Below, piece by piece: positions 1-10,814 of a stretch of 64,000 nt of DNA. The notes below the pieces were generated by a model, which saw only the letters and a list, made by a program, of their open reading frames with translations, searched no databases and was not told the origin of the DNA. Position numbers and translations under genes: made by a program. Source of the stretch: Closterium sp. Naga37s-1 (Eukaryota; Streptophyta; Zygnematophyceae; Desmidiales; Closteriaceae). Position 1 is the first letter of the stretch. The number at the start of each line of letters is the position of its first letter. The stretch is taken from positions 1 through 64,000 of the forward strand of contig CANJKZ010000961.1 of the NCBI GenBank assembly GCA_947471745.1. Reading direction: 5' to 3'.

Positions 1-1054
1 GCCTCTGGCCACCGCCAGAACCTCCCCTCTGAACAACCTCCACCCCGAATGCCACCACTCCCACTACCGCCACTACCGCCACCCCCACCACTGCCGCCGC
101 CACCACTCCCACTACCGCCACCATCGCCACCCCCACCCCCACTGCTGCCACCACCGCCACCACCGAAGCCCCCACTCCCGCCACCACTCCCTCCGCTGCC
201 ACCACCTCCGCCACCTCCACCGCCTCCGCTGCCTCCACCACCACCACCCCCGCTGCCACCGCCACCACTCTTGCCACCCTTGCCCTTGCTGCTGCGGCGC
301 TTCCCACTAAGAGCAAAAGCAGCCCCGACATCCTCAGCAGAAAACAGCAGCAGAAGCGTAGGAGGGGGCAAGGGGGGAGGGGGAACACCCCTCAAAGAAG
401 GGTGTGCGAGGAGTGCCACGAGCAGCACCTACAGCGACTACGCTAGTCTTAGCTGCAAGGAGGTGCTTCTCGAGCAGGTCGACAGTGAGGTCTGTGGGGG
501 TCAAGTGTGAGAAAGTGGTCCTTGACAGCGCGAAGAGAGTCAGGGAGGTGGGTGACTATGAAGTAGGGAGTGATGTACATCGGGTGCGGGTTCCTGTATA
601 GGAACTCGGCTGGGAGGGCAGCGCGTTAGCGAGTGTCGCTAGTGCGAAGGTGGGTAACGAGGGTCCTCGACTGTGGCAAAGGCGGACAGCTCGGGAAACA
701 GGTAGGGCAGTATAAGGCGGCCAAGAGCAGCAGTGGCAGGGGAAGAGTAACAAGCGACTACAGCGTCGTACAGGGCTTTAGCGGTCTTGTGCTGGCCAAA
801 GTGAGCGCGTTCGGCTAACGGCGGGTGGTTGCGAACGGCTAAGCGAGCAGCAAGCGTCACGGGTAAGCCATTGTGAGCGAGTCGCACTGTCATCTTGTGG
901 TGGGAGGGGCGAGAGAGGCATCAGACGTGTGGTCAAACAACGAAACGTTGTCCCTAGAATCGCTCAGTAGGTACAGTTGTAAGTCGTCGAGCACGTATCA
1001 AACTGGATCGGACGGCCCTCATGATCGAAGGTGAGTACACTAAGAGAAAGCCAT
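1..1054 (-). pseudogene. Copia family B (copy B2) gag remnant
   Basis: On the minus strand this stretch is a decayed copy of the gag gene that is better preserved at 16732-17877. The conserved block around 640-890 reads as the same UBN2-type gag core (HFGQHKTAK and LGRLILPYLFPELSAF are recognisable), but frameshifts and stops break it. Bases 1-370 correspond to the Gly/Ser-rich C-terminal tail of gag. The start codon would lie near 1054, just inside the GC-rich leader. The rest of the element (protease, integrase, RT) would continue off the left edge of the window. Gag normally forms the virus-like particle of a copia element; this copy cannot do so. Confidence 0.75.
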
Positions 1055-1059
1055 TGCGG

Positions 1060-1790
1060 GCAGAGCAGGGTGGCGCGCGGACCAGCAGGGCGGCACGCAG
1101 GCAGGGCAGCGCGCGAGCACTAGAGAAGCGCGCAGGGCAGGGAGAGGCGGCCCACGGCTAGGGAAGAGTGGCGCGAAGCCAAGGTAGGGCAGGGCGGGCG
1201 GCCAGCAGGGCGGCGCGTGGGCAGGGCAGGGCGGTGCGACTGCCAACAGGGCGGAGCGCGGGCAGCAGGGCGGCGCGCGGGCAGCAGGGCGTCGGCCAGC
1301 ACGGCGGCAGCAGCAGGGCGGCGCGGGCAGGGCGGTGCGGGCAGCGGTGCAGCTGCCAGCAGGGCGGCGCGCGGGCAGCAGGGGCGCCGGCTAGCAGGGC
1401 TGCGCGTAGCAGGGCGGGCAGCAGCCGGGCGGCGCAAGCAGCAGGGCGGCGCACAGCAGGGCGGTGCGGGCAGCATGTCTCCGGCTAGCAGGGCTGCGCG
1501 CAGCAGGGCGGGCAGCAGCAGGGCGGCGCGCGGGTTGCAAAGGGCGTCGCGCGGGCTGCAAAGGGCGGCGCGCGGGCTACAAAGGGCGGCGCGCGGGCTG
1601 CAAAGGGCGGCGCGGCGGCGAGCAGGGCGGCGCGGCAGCCAGCAGGGCAGCGCGCGGCCAGCAGGGCGGCGCGACAGGCAGGGCAGGGCGGCGCGACGGG
1701 CAGGGCAGGGCAGGGCAGCGCGACTAGTGGGGCAGCGCTATTCGGTGGGCCCTAAAAAAAAACGGTCCTAGAACAGGACATGCATTGAAA
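1060..1790 (-). repeat. GC-rich tandem-repeat leader of copia B2
   Basis: Very GC-rich imperfect tandem repeats of roughly 15-20 bp (core gcagggcggcgcg) lie between the PBS side of the LTR and the gag start. Long apparent reading frames on both strands are low-complexity artefacts. The same arrangement, a minisatellite in the untranslated leader, occurs in every other LTR family in this window. Confidence 0.8.
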
Positions 1791-1794
1791 AACA

Positions 1795-1925
1795 TGTCAG
1801 AATACTGAACGAGAATGAATGAACTATGAATGAGTTGGGTACAAGTACTAACCCTAATTGGGTTGTACCCCTTATGGGCTACCCCACTACAGCCTACACA
1901 ATGTAAGCACTATAACATTTTGACA
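1795..1925 (-). repeat. 5' LTR of copia B2 (131 bp)
   Basis: On the minus strand the sequence begins TGTCAAAATGTTATAG and ends TTCTGACA. It is clearly homologous over its full length to the LTRs at 18710-18840 and 34801-34932. The adjoining PBS side is degenerate compared with TGGTTTCAGAGC in those copies. The second LTR would be outside the window, so a target duplication cannot be tested. Confidence 0.85.
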
Positions 1926-2375
1926 GAGGCAAGTCTACAACAAACGAGGGCCTGTCTAAACACGGACAAGCTGAGAGCAGAACCTCTGGTGATCACCAGG
2001 CGGAAGAGTCTTGGTGAAGATGTATGCAGTGTTGGTCGCTGAGGGCCACAAAGACCATGCATGCCTGGCCTCGACGCTGCAACTCTCGCAGAAGGAAGTA
2101 CACCATGTCACTGTGCTTAACTCTGCTCTCTAGTCGAGGCTCTCAAAACACGAGGATCATGGCCTTCTTGTCAGCGAACAAGGTCGATGCAGAGCTAGGC
2201 CGCTCACCTAGGTCAATGATAAAGAAGGTCAGCCAGTGGAGCTCCTGAACACCCATGATACCGCGTAGATCTCGGCGTCAGCGCTAGACGAATCCACATA
2301 CGACGACCCGATATACCTACCTTCACAACACAGCTCTAAAGCCCAACCTGAAACAGTACCCCTGAGTAGACATGC
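1926..2375 (-). pseudogene. Copia RNase H / 3' pol remnant (E/E' lineage)
   Basis: The minus strand matches the RNase H and 3' flank of copia E (36280-36680), including the counterpart of the AEIYA and DLGERP motifs near 2230-2290 and the ADVFTKAL-like end near 2000. It is full of stops. It is bounded on one side by the B2 LTR and on the other by a TRIM-D-type LTR. Its position is consistent with being the missing 3' part of copia E', whose RT is truncated at 18841, but that link is inference. Confidence 0.6.
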
Positions 2376-2594
2376 TGTTAAAGTAGCTTCATAACTTAGA
2401 AGGGGTAACCTTGGATTTTGGACTTGGCAAGGAAATGTCGAGAGGATTGAACAAAGAAGAAGGGTGGTTTCACTAAAGGGCCAAAGGCCCAAGTTATACA
2501 ACAATCAACCAATGAAAGGTGCACCACCTAACAGGAAGGATAACTACACTAGATTATGCTACAAGCAGTTGATACAAATATATATTATTTGACA
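2376..2594 (-). repeat. Degenerate TRIM-D-type LTR
   Basis: This resembles the LTR of TRIM-D (30219-30437): it has the shared block gtttcactaaagggccaaag (2468-2487) and TG-type outer ends (minus strand starts TGTCAAATAAT). It is strongly diverged, so it is an older insertion than the copy at 30-32 kb. Confidence 0.7.
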
Positions 2595-3360
2595 TACCCC
2601 CTAACTGCCTGCAGCAAATAATCATGTGCAGATACACCCCCTAAAGGGGTACACCAGGTGCAGCGGAAGAAGGAGAGGGCAAGTGAGGAGGAGGAGGGAC
2701 CATGAGAGGAGAGGAGTTGGTGGGCGGCGGCTGAAGCTGCTGGCACACGGGCAACTGGAGCAACTGGCACACGGGCAACTGGAGCAACTGGCACACGGGC
2801 AGCAGGAGCAACTGGCACATGGGCAACTGGAGTAACTGGCTTTGCGGCTAGACGAGCGGCAGGAGCAACTAACTAACGAGCGACTGGAGCAACAGGCTCA
2901 CAGGCGTCCGGAGAAACGGGCTCTCGGGCGACTGGAGCTGCTGGCTTCACGGCGGCCACCCCTGTTCAACCTCCCCCCCACAGCAACAGAAGTTGCAGAG
3001 AGAGACATGGCAGTCAGGGCAGGCACAAGGCAGGGGCGGCTCAGGGCAGGGGTGGCTGGAAACAGAGAGGAGAGAGGGGGGGGAGGAGGCGGCTGGTGCT
3101 GCAGATCCCATCCTGCCATCCCTTTAACCTCCAAGCTTCCCCCCCCCCTCCCAACACAAGGTGCGGCAGGGGAGAGAGAGAGGAGGAGATGGTGGGCAGC
3201 TAGCACTGCAGAACCCCTCCTGCCACCCCTTCACCCTCCACTATCCGCCACCCCCCATCACACTTCCCCCCACAGGCACTGGTGCTGGAAGAGGCACGGG
3301 CAGGGCGCGGGCTCTACTCCCCTGCCACCTCCCCCCCACCCGCCACCGCCCCGCACTGCA
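2595..3360 (-). repeat. Internal region of a truncated TRIM-D-like element (D2)
   Basis: Starting from the LTR, this carries a PPT-like GGGGGTATG (minus strand), then a block with repeated gggcaactggagcaactggc units (2750-2840), then C-rich repeats. The first 150 bp and the repeats match the inside of TRIM-D (30438-30800). No retroviral domain is encoded. The far LTR is missing; the sequence joins the RNase H of copia B abruptly near 3360, which suggests a deletion that removed the B 3' LTR and the D2 5' LTR together. Confidence 0.55.
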
Positions 3361-4083
3361 GAAGTATCGCAGAGCGATGTGCTTCGTTCTGTGCTCCAGT
3401 TTGTGCTCCTGACACAAGGCAATCATGGCCTTGTTGTCTACGTACAGAACTGGAGAAGAACGAGGCCGCTCTCCCAAGTCGATCAGCAGGTAGGTGAGCC
3501 AGCGTAACTCCTGTGCAGCCATGGCCCCTTCGTAGATCTCAGCCTCACAACTGGAACTGAGAACAGAAGACGAGCGGGTAGTGCCAAGAAACAGAGCCGG
3601 AGCAAGGCTGAAAGTGTAACCCTCTGACGACCACTGCGGAGCCGAGTCGTCAACCCAAGAAGCGTCTGCGTGACCAGTGAGGACAACTGGACCCCGTCCT
3701 CCAAGCACGAGCCCCATGCCCGAAGTACTGCACAAGTAGCGCAACATCCTCTTAGCGGCCTCCCAGTGCTCTGGTCGGTGTCTCCCGGGCGCAACGTAGC
3801 GTGCTAGGATGCAAAGAGGATAGGCAAGATCAGGTCGAGTGCAAGTCATCAGGTACATGAGGCAGCCCACAAGGTCTAGATATGGGCCACTCGGCTCTAC
3901 GGACTCCTCCAAAAGTGAAGCTGAGAGCGAGTGACCGGTAGGCAGAGGAGTGGACTGTGGCGAGGAGTACCGGAAGCCGAAGCGCTGAAGGACCTGGTGC
4001 ACCATGTGGGACTAAGTCAGGGTGATGGTGCGCCGTGCTCTTTCCCGGGTGATGTGCAAGCCAAGATAGCTGCGCAGCTCACC
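3361..4083 (-). pseudogene. Copia B late RT to RNase H segment
   Basis: The minus strand encodes the linker after RT and the RNase H domain: LVGCLMYLMTCTRPDLAYPL at about 3810-3870, an RNase H-like TGHADASWVDD, then SCEAEIY and YVDNKAMIALC. The domain stops near 3360 inside the segment reading LEHRTKHIALRYF, so the ADVFTKAL end is absent. An in-frame stop lies near 4015. RNase H degrades the RNA strand during reverse transcription; this copy is truncated. Confidence 0.8.
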
Positions 4084-4485
4084 TGTGAGAGTACGCCGAC
4101 GTTCGACATATTTCTCATTCCCATATTTTTACTCCATCTTATTCTCCTTATTTTCCTCTTTCATTTGCACTTTATTTCGCCTCAATCGGACTACTATTCT
4201 ATTTTCTAGAGCTTTCCGATTATTTCACTTATTTGGTATTTTCGGCACCGACATTTACATGATACGGCACCGACAGCACCGACAGTGGTGTACAAGGCGT
4301 AATCTCGCCATAATCCGAAGTGCCAATGGGCTTGCGTGCTTATGCGCTCTTGTGATAATCTATTCTAGAAGATCGCGTTCCCGAAGGTTCGGATTATCTG
4401 TTGTTTCTATGTATTTCTGAGTATAAATACGCCTTGTACTCACCTTTAGTGCAACATTCTCGAGTGGAAATTCGATCCTGTGACA
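4084..4485 (+). repeat. 5' LTR of gypsy G
   Basis: The 402-bp repeat starts TGTGAGAGTACG and ends CCTGTGACA. It matches 10408-10809 throughout with scattered substitutions. An AT-rich U3 is followed by a TATA box near its 3' third. Confidence 0.95.
4422..4430 (+). promoter_or_regulatory. TATA box in the 5' LTR of G
   Basis: tataaatac lies about 55 bp before the LTR end, a usual place for the Pol II promoter that drives the genomic transcript. It is repeated in the 3' LTR at 10746-10754. Confidence 0.6.
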
Positions 4486-4487
4486 CT

Positions 4488-4500
4488 TGGTATTCAGAGC
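4488..4500 (+). other. Primer binding site of gypsy G
   Basis: tggtattcagagc follows the LTR after a 2-nt spacer. It resembles the initiator-Met tRNA 3' complement (TGGTATCAGAGC) used by most plant LTR elements, with one extra t. Confidence 0.7.
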
Positions 4501-5134
4501 CGTTTTCACTCGCGGAGTTTCAGCTAAGCAGCGCGCTCAAGAAATTCCTGCTTCGAAAAACCGCCGGGGGCGACGAATTCGGCGCCGACGCTGGTAAGCA
4601 CCAGATTCCGCGTTTTTTTTAAACCAGGGTACACATTCAACGCGACTCCAGGCTAAATTTTGGGCGGCATGTTTGCGGGAACTGCTGATTGGTTGACGAG
4701 TAGCGAATAAATAGTTGAGAATGGGCGAGCATGGGGCTTTTCGTCCGTGAGAGATGAGGCTTGGCAGGGGAGAAATTGATAACACTTGGATCTAGAAATT
4801 GGGGATCAAGGGGAGGGCAACTGGGTTGGCGGAAAGGGGAAAGGGGGTGAGACGATATTGTGGGGGAAGGGGAAACAATTTCGGTGGGAGCGGAATAGGT
4901 ATGGGGAGGGGGGAAACGAATTGGCGGAAGCACATTCGATGACTTCGGTATACATTTGCCAAATCTCGAGGGTTCAAATGTTCACCTGCTGAAGCGAACA
5001 CTCCCCCCAGATATTCCTAAATCACTGAGTAACCCCGAGGTCAAAGGTTAACCTTTGACAGAAATCCAATTGAATGTGCACCCTGGTTTTAATAACCCCC
5101 CTCGCGCGTTTTTTGAACAGGTTCGTGAGATCGA

Positions 5135-6964
5135 TTGTTGGCGAAAACGTTTGCGATACAGGGACGACAATTGCGAATTGTCGGGACCTATATCGAGCGG
5201 TGCAGACGTAGCGAGACCGACGCGCGACGGATCGAACGACTTCGGGTGAAAGCGCGCGTCATGGCGAAAATTGCGACAGAAGCAGAGTCGGTCGTGACTT
5301 CGCAGCAGTCGCGAAATTCTCCCAAGGCCCAAGAAATTCGAGCCCCCAACACCTTTGATGGGGAAATCGACGCTAGGCGCTGGATTTTGGCGATCGAACT
5401 TTATTTCGCCGCCATTGGATGAACAGCACCAGCACTCGACAGAAACAGAATTAATTTTGCAGCAACACTACTGCGCGGACCAGCAATTGAATGGATAAAC
5501 GGAAGCGGTTTATTAAACCAAGGTGAAGCGACGTGGCAGCAGTTCCGAGAAGGATTACTACAACGTTTTGAGCCGATTAATGCAGCGTTTATCGCCCGCG
5601 ACAAAATACATCGTCATCGACAAATCGGGAGCGTCGCGAACTACACGCAACAAATGGAGGAGTTGTTCAACCGCATCCCCGACGTCACAGAAGGCGAAAA
5701 AAATAGAGCATTCATCGCGGGGCTGAAAAAAGAAACACGACAACATGTTGCGGCCGCAAATTGGAGCAGCTACAACGACGTCGTTTCGGCAGCGGAACGT
5801 TTCGACGTAACCACGATCGGAACACGACGACTTCATGGACAAGCTAAACGACATGGAGGACGCTTGGCTAACCCCACGTACGCCGACCCGATGGAACTCG
5901 ATCGAATCGACGCGAAGGCAAGACCAAAGAAGAACAAAACTAAGTGTTCTTTCTACGGCAAGCCCGGACATAGACTCATCGATTGTGACGAAATGAAAAC
6001 TGCACGTTCAGCGCTCAGGGACCGCAGCAGTGGAGCAGATTTAATGCGAATATTGGAGGATCATGGAGTGAATTTTTCAAACCACGAACGGACTCTACCA
6101 GGGAAAATCGCCGAGGGAAATAAAATCTCCGCGACACAAGACCCTGCTGGACCCGGACAACTCCAAAAAGGCCTTGTAAAAAGTAAGCACCCCTTCAAAA
6201 TATCATACAAGGATGCTTTACTTGGAAAAAATCCCCTTGGGTCTACGGCCTTTGTGAAATCACGAGAGAGGCTCAAGAAGAAAAAGAATGTACCGGTACG
6301 ACAACTACAGCAGCTGCGCATGGGGAAACAACAACGGAGCGTGGAAGATCGACCTTCCAACGACGACATCGTCCTCTCTCTGAAAAACCTGCCCATGTCG
6401 ACCAACCGGTCCCCACGGAAGAAGTCGGTGGCGCTGAAGCAGCTCAAGAGGGAGCTGGAGGTCAACATGAAGCTGCGACGACCTCAAACCTCCTCTACAG
6501 ATGCATCTGCAACATCTGAAACATCTACGGTATCTACCCCATCTATGAATTCTACTACGAGCTCGAGAACCACGTCGTCGACGACAACAACAAAAAATCA
6601 TGGCAATAGGGAACGGCAGGACCGGCCATCTGCCACCCCAGGAGAAAACACAGAGCTATGGGAAATGCCCTATGATCCAATCAACGAGACGATCAACGGG
6701 TACAACGAGCAACGCCAACCACTTTTGCTCGAGGTGATCTGCAATGGACGACGCCTCCAAGCACTCGTGGACAGCGGAGCATCCCATTCAGTATGCGACA
6801 AAACAACCCTCGAACGCATCAATGAGAAGTACACGCCTTCAAACTTCACAGCTACGATGGTTGACGGAAGCAAATTACAAGTCTACGGCGAAGCAGCGTT
6901 ACACCTGCAGATGGGTCCTCTTCGCTGGAAACCGACCCACCCGTCACCAACATCAAAGGGCTAG
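5135..6964 (+). pseudogene. Gypsy G gag and protease
   Basis: One frame runs from about 5135 to 6964 with a single stop at 5420-5422. The middle (5470-5660) shows the retrotransposon gag core: a W..F...L..RF pattern followed by a SVANY-type segment. A CCHC-like zinc knuckle (CSFYGKPGHRLIDC) lies at 5945-5990; the first spacing is normal but a tyrosine stands where the second Cys of a classic CX2C would be, so RNA binding may be altered. Next is a long Ser/Thr-rich linker and the aspartic protease motif ALVDSGASHSVC (6760-6795). The frame ends with a stop at 6962; the continuation (ILGRDFL, 6970-6993) is in another frame, so a frameshift lies at about 6910-6960. Confidence 0.85.
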
Positions 6965-7201
6965 ACTTGATTCTTGGGAGAGATTTTTTGAAGAAGTTCA
7001 ACCCCGAGATCAACTGGGTCACCCGCACGGCGAGTATTTACAATCAAGACAGAAGAGTTCCTCTTCCGAATTGGAGCAACACGGGAGATATTCCGGAGGA
7101 GACTCTCGCACGCTTCGAGAAGGACGTGAAGCGAACCATGGCAGGGTTTGTTGCACTGGTTACCAACGAGGACGAAGGAGAGAGAAAAACGCTCGAGCTT
7201 C

Positions 7202-7546
7202 TGTCAGAGGTCCACTGGTGATCCCCGATTGATCCTAGGGAAGGGTTACAGGCATGTTGGCCTGGGGGGTTATGGGCGCATTGACCCGCTACTTAACAAG
7301 CCCTTTTATCCCAATGGTCTAGTGGTTGGGATTCTGACATGGTATCAGAGCGAAGGTCTCGGGTTCGAATCCCAGTGTGTGCACTTCGGGCATCCCAGTG
7401 CGGGGGGGTGTCAGAGGTCCACTGGTGATCCCCGATTGATCCTAGGGAAGGGTTACAGGCATGTTGGCCTGGGGGGTTATGGGCGCACTGACCCGCTACT
7501 TAACAAGCCCTTTTATCCCAATGGTCTAGTGGTTGGGATTCTGACA
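7202..7546 (+). mobile_element. 345-bp TRIM with tRNA-Glu-like module
   Basis: Two 138-bp LTRs (7202-7339 and 7409-7546, TGTCAGAGG...TTCTGACA) enclose only 69 bp. A perfect 5-bp duplication gcttc flanks it (7197-7201, 7547-7551). The 69 bp start with a canonical PBS (tggtatcagagc, 7340-7351) and end with a PPT (cgggggggtg, 7401-7410, overlapping the LTR start). The LTRs are nearly identical, so the insertion is recent. There is no coding capacity; reverse transcriptase and integrase must come in trans. It interrupts gypsy G between protease and RT. Confidence 0.95.
7309..7385 (+). promoter_or_regulatory. tRNA-Glu-like sequence with A and B boxes, spanning LTR end and PBS
   Basis: From tcccaatggtctagtggttg in the LTR through ggttcgaatcc (about 7367-7377) in the internal part, the sequence follows a eukaryotic tRNA-Glu. 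The D arm fits the A box tggtctagtgg, and the T arm fits the B box GGTTCGANTCC with a short flanking stem. The anticodon-arm position is occupied by the LTR terminus plus PBS. A Pol III promoter is plausible; it is not a functional tRNA because the anticodon arm is replaced. The A-box half is repeated in the 3' LTR at about 7516-7546. Confidence 0.65.
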
Positions 7547-7551
7547 GCTTC

Positions 7552-10397
7552 CACCAGCAATCCAGAAACTTCTAGAAGAGTTCGAAGACGTTCTCCCTGA
7601 CGACCTTCCAGACCAGTTGCCGCCATACCGAACCTACCAGCACGAGATCATCGAAGAACCTGGTTCAAAACCGACCTTCCGAGCACCATATCGACTCAGC
7701 CCTATCGAGTTGGCTGACATGAAGAAGCAGATCGAGTACCTTATGGACAAAGGACTCATTCAACCATCAACATCACCATACGGTGCACCTGTGCTTTTTA
7801 CACCAAAACCTGACAGAAGCTTACGCATGTGCATCGACTACCGAGCCCTCAACAAGCAGACGATCAAGAACAAGTATCCGATTCCACGGATCGACGATCT
7901 ACTTGACCAGCTTCGTGGAGCCACAGTATTCTCAAAACTCGATTTGAGATCGGGATATTGGCAGATCCGGATGGCGGATAACTCCATCCATAAGACAGCG
8001 TTTCGGACACGATACGGATCCTACGAGTACCTCGTCATGCCGTTCGGACTCACCAACGCACCCGCTACATTCCAAGCCAAAATGAACCATATTCTTAGGC
8101 CTCTACTCGACGAATGCGTGGTGGTGTACCTGGACGACATCCTGATCTACTCGAGGGACATGAAGCAGCACATCGAACACCTACGACGTGTCTTTGAGAT
8201 ACTTCGAAGGGAGAAGTTCTACGTCAAGCTATCCAAGAGCGAGTTTGCCTTGAAGAAAGTTCAGTTTCTTGGACACATGGTGAGCGCTCAAGGAGTCCAT
8301 GTCGACCCAAAGAAGATCGAAGCCGTACGTACGTGGAAGACACCGGAGAACGTGAAGGAACTTCAGTAATTCCTTGGCTTTGCGAACTACTATAATCGGT
8401 TCATGCCACAGTATGCGAAGATTGCAACACCTCTCACCAATCTACTGAAGAAGAATACACCGTTCAAGTGGGAGGATATGCACCAGCAAGCCATGGAGCA
8501 GTTGAAGACCACACTCACGTCCACACCCGTCCTGATCTTGCCAGATCCAGAAAAAGACTACGTCATCGAAGCTGACGCTAGCGACCAAGCAATTGGAGCA
8601 GTCTTGATGCAAGACCAAGGGAAAGGACTACAACCAATCGCTTACCTCAGCAAAAAATTGCACGGGGCAGAACTCAACTACCCGATTCACGACAAAGAGG
8701 CCTTAGCGATCATCACGGCATTCAAGACATGGCGATGCTACCTCGAAGGGAGAAAGACCACGGTCTACACTGACCATTGTAGCCTAAAATACCTGAAAAC
8801 GCAGCCGACCCTCTCCAGACGACAAGTCAGGTGGATTGACTTCCTCGAGACGCACTTCGACTACGACATCGTGTACAAGCCGGGACACAAGAATAAGGCA
8901 GACGCACTGAGCCGGCCTGGACACGTTGCCGCCATACAGATTGAGGGGATGAATCCGCTACTCAAGGGACTCTTCACGCACGGGTATACCATCGACCCCG
9001 AGATTCCCTTAGCAGAGAAAAAGAAATTGTTGCAGTGGGACCACGACGTCGCACTACGCAAAGGATCAACAAAGATATGGGTACCCAACTACCCGCCTCT
9101 TCGGCAGTTGCTTCTCGAAGAATTCCATTACGTGCTCTACGCTGGACACTTCGGGAGTAACAAGACTCTTGCCGGGATTGCGAAAGTCTACTACTGGCCT
9201 CAAATGGCAAACGACGTGCAAAAGTTTGTCACTTCGTGCGAGACGTGCCAGCGGATGAAAAGCAGTAAGCAGAAGAAAGCAGGACTTCTTCAGCCTTTAC
9301 CCGTCCCGGAACAGCCTTGGCAAGTGGTCAGCTTGGATTTCATCACCGGTTTACCACCTACCAACGCGGGGCATGACGCCATCCTGGTCGTCATCGACAA
9401 ATTCTCAAAGATGGGACACTTCATTCCGACACATACAACCGCACGCACGGAGGAAACGGCACAGCTATTCCTCAAACACATCATCTCACAGCACGGGATT
9501 TCAACAACCCTCATATCCGACAGGGACCCCAAGTTTACTAGCAAGTTCTGGAAAGAGCTCATGTCGCTCATGGAGACACGCCTAGCAATGTCATCTGCAT
9601 ATCATCCCCAGACCGATGGGCAGACAGAGCGCTTGAACCAAATTGTGGAACAACTCTTGCGCGCAGCGTGCAAGGACGACATTAACAAGTGGGACTTGCA
9701 CTTGCCGGTGTTGGAGTTTGCCTACAATCATGCGAAGCATGCCGCAACAGGAGAGACCCCATTTTTCCTCTGTTACGGACGACATCCACTAACTCCACAA
9801 CAGCCGACAGTACCTGCAACTATCCAACCCGCGCACGACTTCGTTACCACAATGCAGCAGCTTTGGGATCGGACACACAAGCGTCTACAGGACATACAGT
9901 CTTCACAGAAACGCTTGGCCGATCGCCATCGACGTGATCATACCATTGCGGTTGGTGACCATGTGCTTCTCGACACATGCAACCTCAACCTCGGTCACCT
10001 TCCATCCAAGTTACGACCTCGCTTCTGTGGACCTTTCCTCGTAGAAGAGCAGGTCACTCCAGTCACATTCCGCTTGCGCCTACCAGCTTCTTGGAAGATT
10101 CATAACGCCTTCCACGTGCAGCTTCTTAAACCCTATCAAGATCCAAATAAGCTGTACACGGGATGCCAACCTCCGCCGCCGCCTCCAGTCCTCGTGAATG
10201 ATGAACTTGAGTACGAGGTTGAATCTGTGCTTGCACATCGTCGTCGTCGGCATGGCGCCCTGGAGTTTCTCGTACGCTGGAAAGGCTATGATCCTTCTGA
10301 GGACAGCTGGGTCTCTGAAGAAGACATGAGTAACGCCCGACGTTCTCTCCGCGACTATCTTGTCAAGCAGGGTGTTACATCTACCACCCAGCTTTGA
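7552..10397 (+). pseudogene. Gypsy G pol: RT, RNase H, integrase, chromodomain
   Basis: One frame with a single stop (taa at 8367-8369, where the surrounding sequence continues ELQ / FLGFANYYNRF). RT has [15 protein letters not shown] and the YLDD catalytic box (8127-8138). RNase H follows 8403 with EADASDQAIGAVL and YTDHCSLKYL. Integrase has the HHCC zinc finger (H..H then CETC, 9120-9250) and a DDE core (LDFITG, SDRDPKF, then TDGQTERL). The last about 60 codons (from residue 604 of the second segment) form a chromodomain with FLVRWKGYDPSEDSWV, expected to bind methylated histone H3 and steer integration to heterochromatin. Apart from the one stop, catalytic motifs are intact. Confidence 0.93.
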
Positions 10398-10407
10398 GGG
10401 GGGGAAG

Positions 10408-10809
10408 TGTGAGAGTACGCCGACGTTGGACATATTTATCATTTCCATATTTTTACTCCATCTTATTCTCATTATTTTCCTCTTTCATTTGCACTTTATT
10501 TCACCTTAATCGGACTACTATTCTATTTTCTAGAGCTTTCCGATTATTTCACTTATTTGGTATTTTCGGCACCGATATTTACATTATACGGCACCGACAG
10601 CACCGACAGTGGTGTACAAGGCGTAATCTCACCATAATCCGAAGTGCCAATGGGCTTGCGTGCTTATGCGCACTTGTGATAATCTATTCTAGAAGAGCGC
10701 GTTCCCGAAGGTTCGGATTATCTGTTGTTTCTATGTATTTCTGAGTATAAATACGCCTTGTACTCACCTTTAGTGCAACATTCTCGAGTGGAAATTCGAT
10801 CATGTGACA
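10408..10809 (+). repeat. 3' LTR of gypsy G
   Basis: The second copy of the 402-bp LTR, preceded by the purine tract gaggggggggaag. It ends CATGTGACA and is followed by the target duplication tcacc. Confidence 0.95.
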
Positions 10810-10814
10810 TCACC

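Larger units (their letters stand above)
4084..10809 (+). mobile_element. Ty3/gypsy chromovirus G, complete with TSD
   Basis: Two 402-bp LTRs (4084-4485, 10408-10809) bound gag-pol, and the element is flanked by a perfect 5-bp target duplication tcacc (4079-4083, 10810-10814). A PBS (tggtattcagagc, starting two bases after the LTR) and a purine-rich PPT (10397-10407) are present. Pol order is protease, RT, RNase H, integrase, chromodomain, which defines a chromovirus. The LTRs differ at a modest number of sites. Coding is nearly intact: one stop in gag (5420), one frame change near the protease end, one in-frame stop after RT (8367), and a 345-bp TRIM insertion. It landed in the RT/RNase H junction of copia B. 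Confidence 0.95.

Noticed and set aside
4309-4400. Inverted repeat ataatccga / tcggattat within the gypsy LTR
   Set aside because: Only about 9 bp; present in both LTR copies simply because they are duplicates.
7309-7385. Functional tRNA-Glu gene
   Set aside because: D and T arms fit, but the anticodon arm is replaced by LTR end and PBS and the acceptor stem does not close; treated as a tRNA-derived module.
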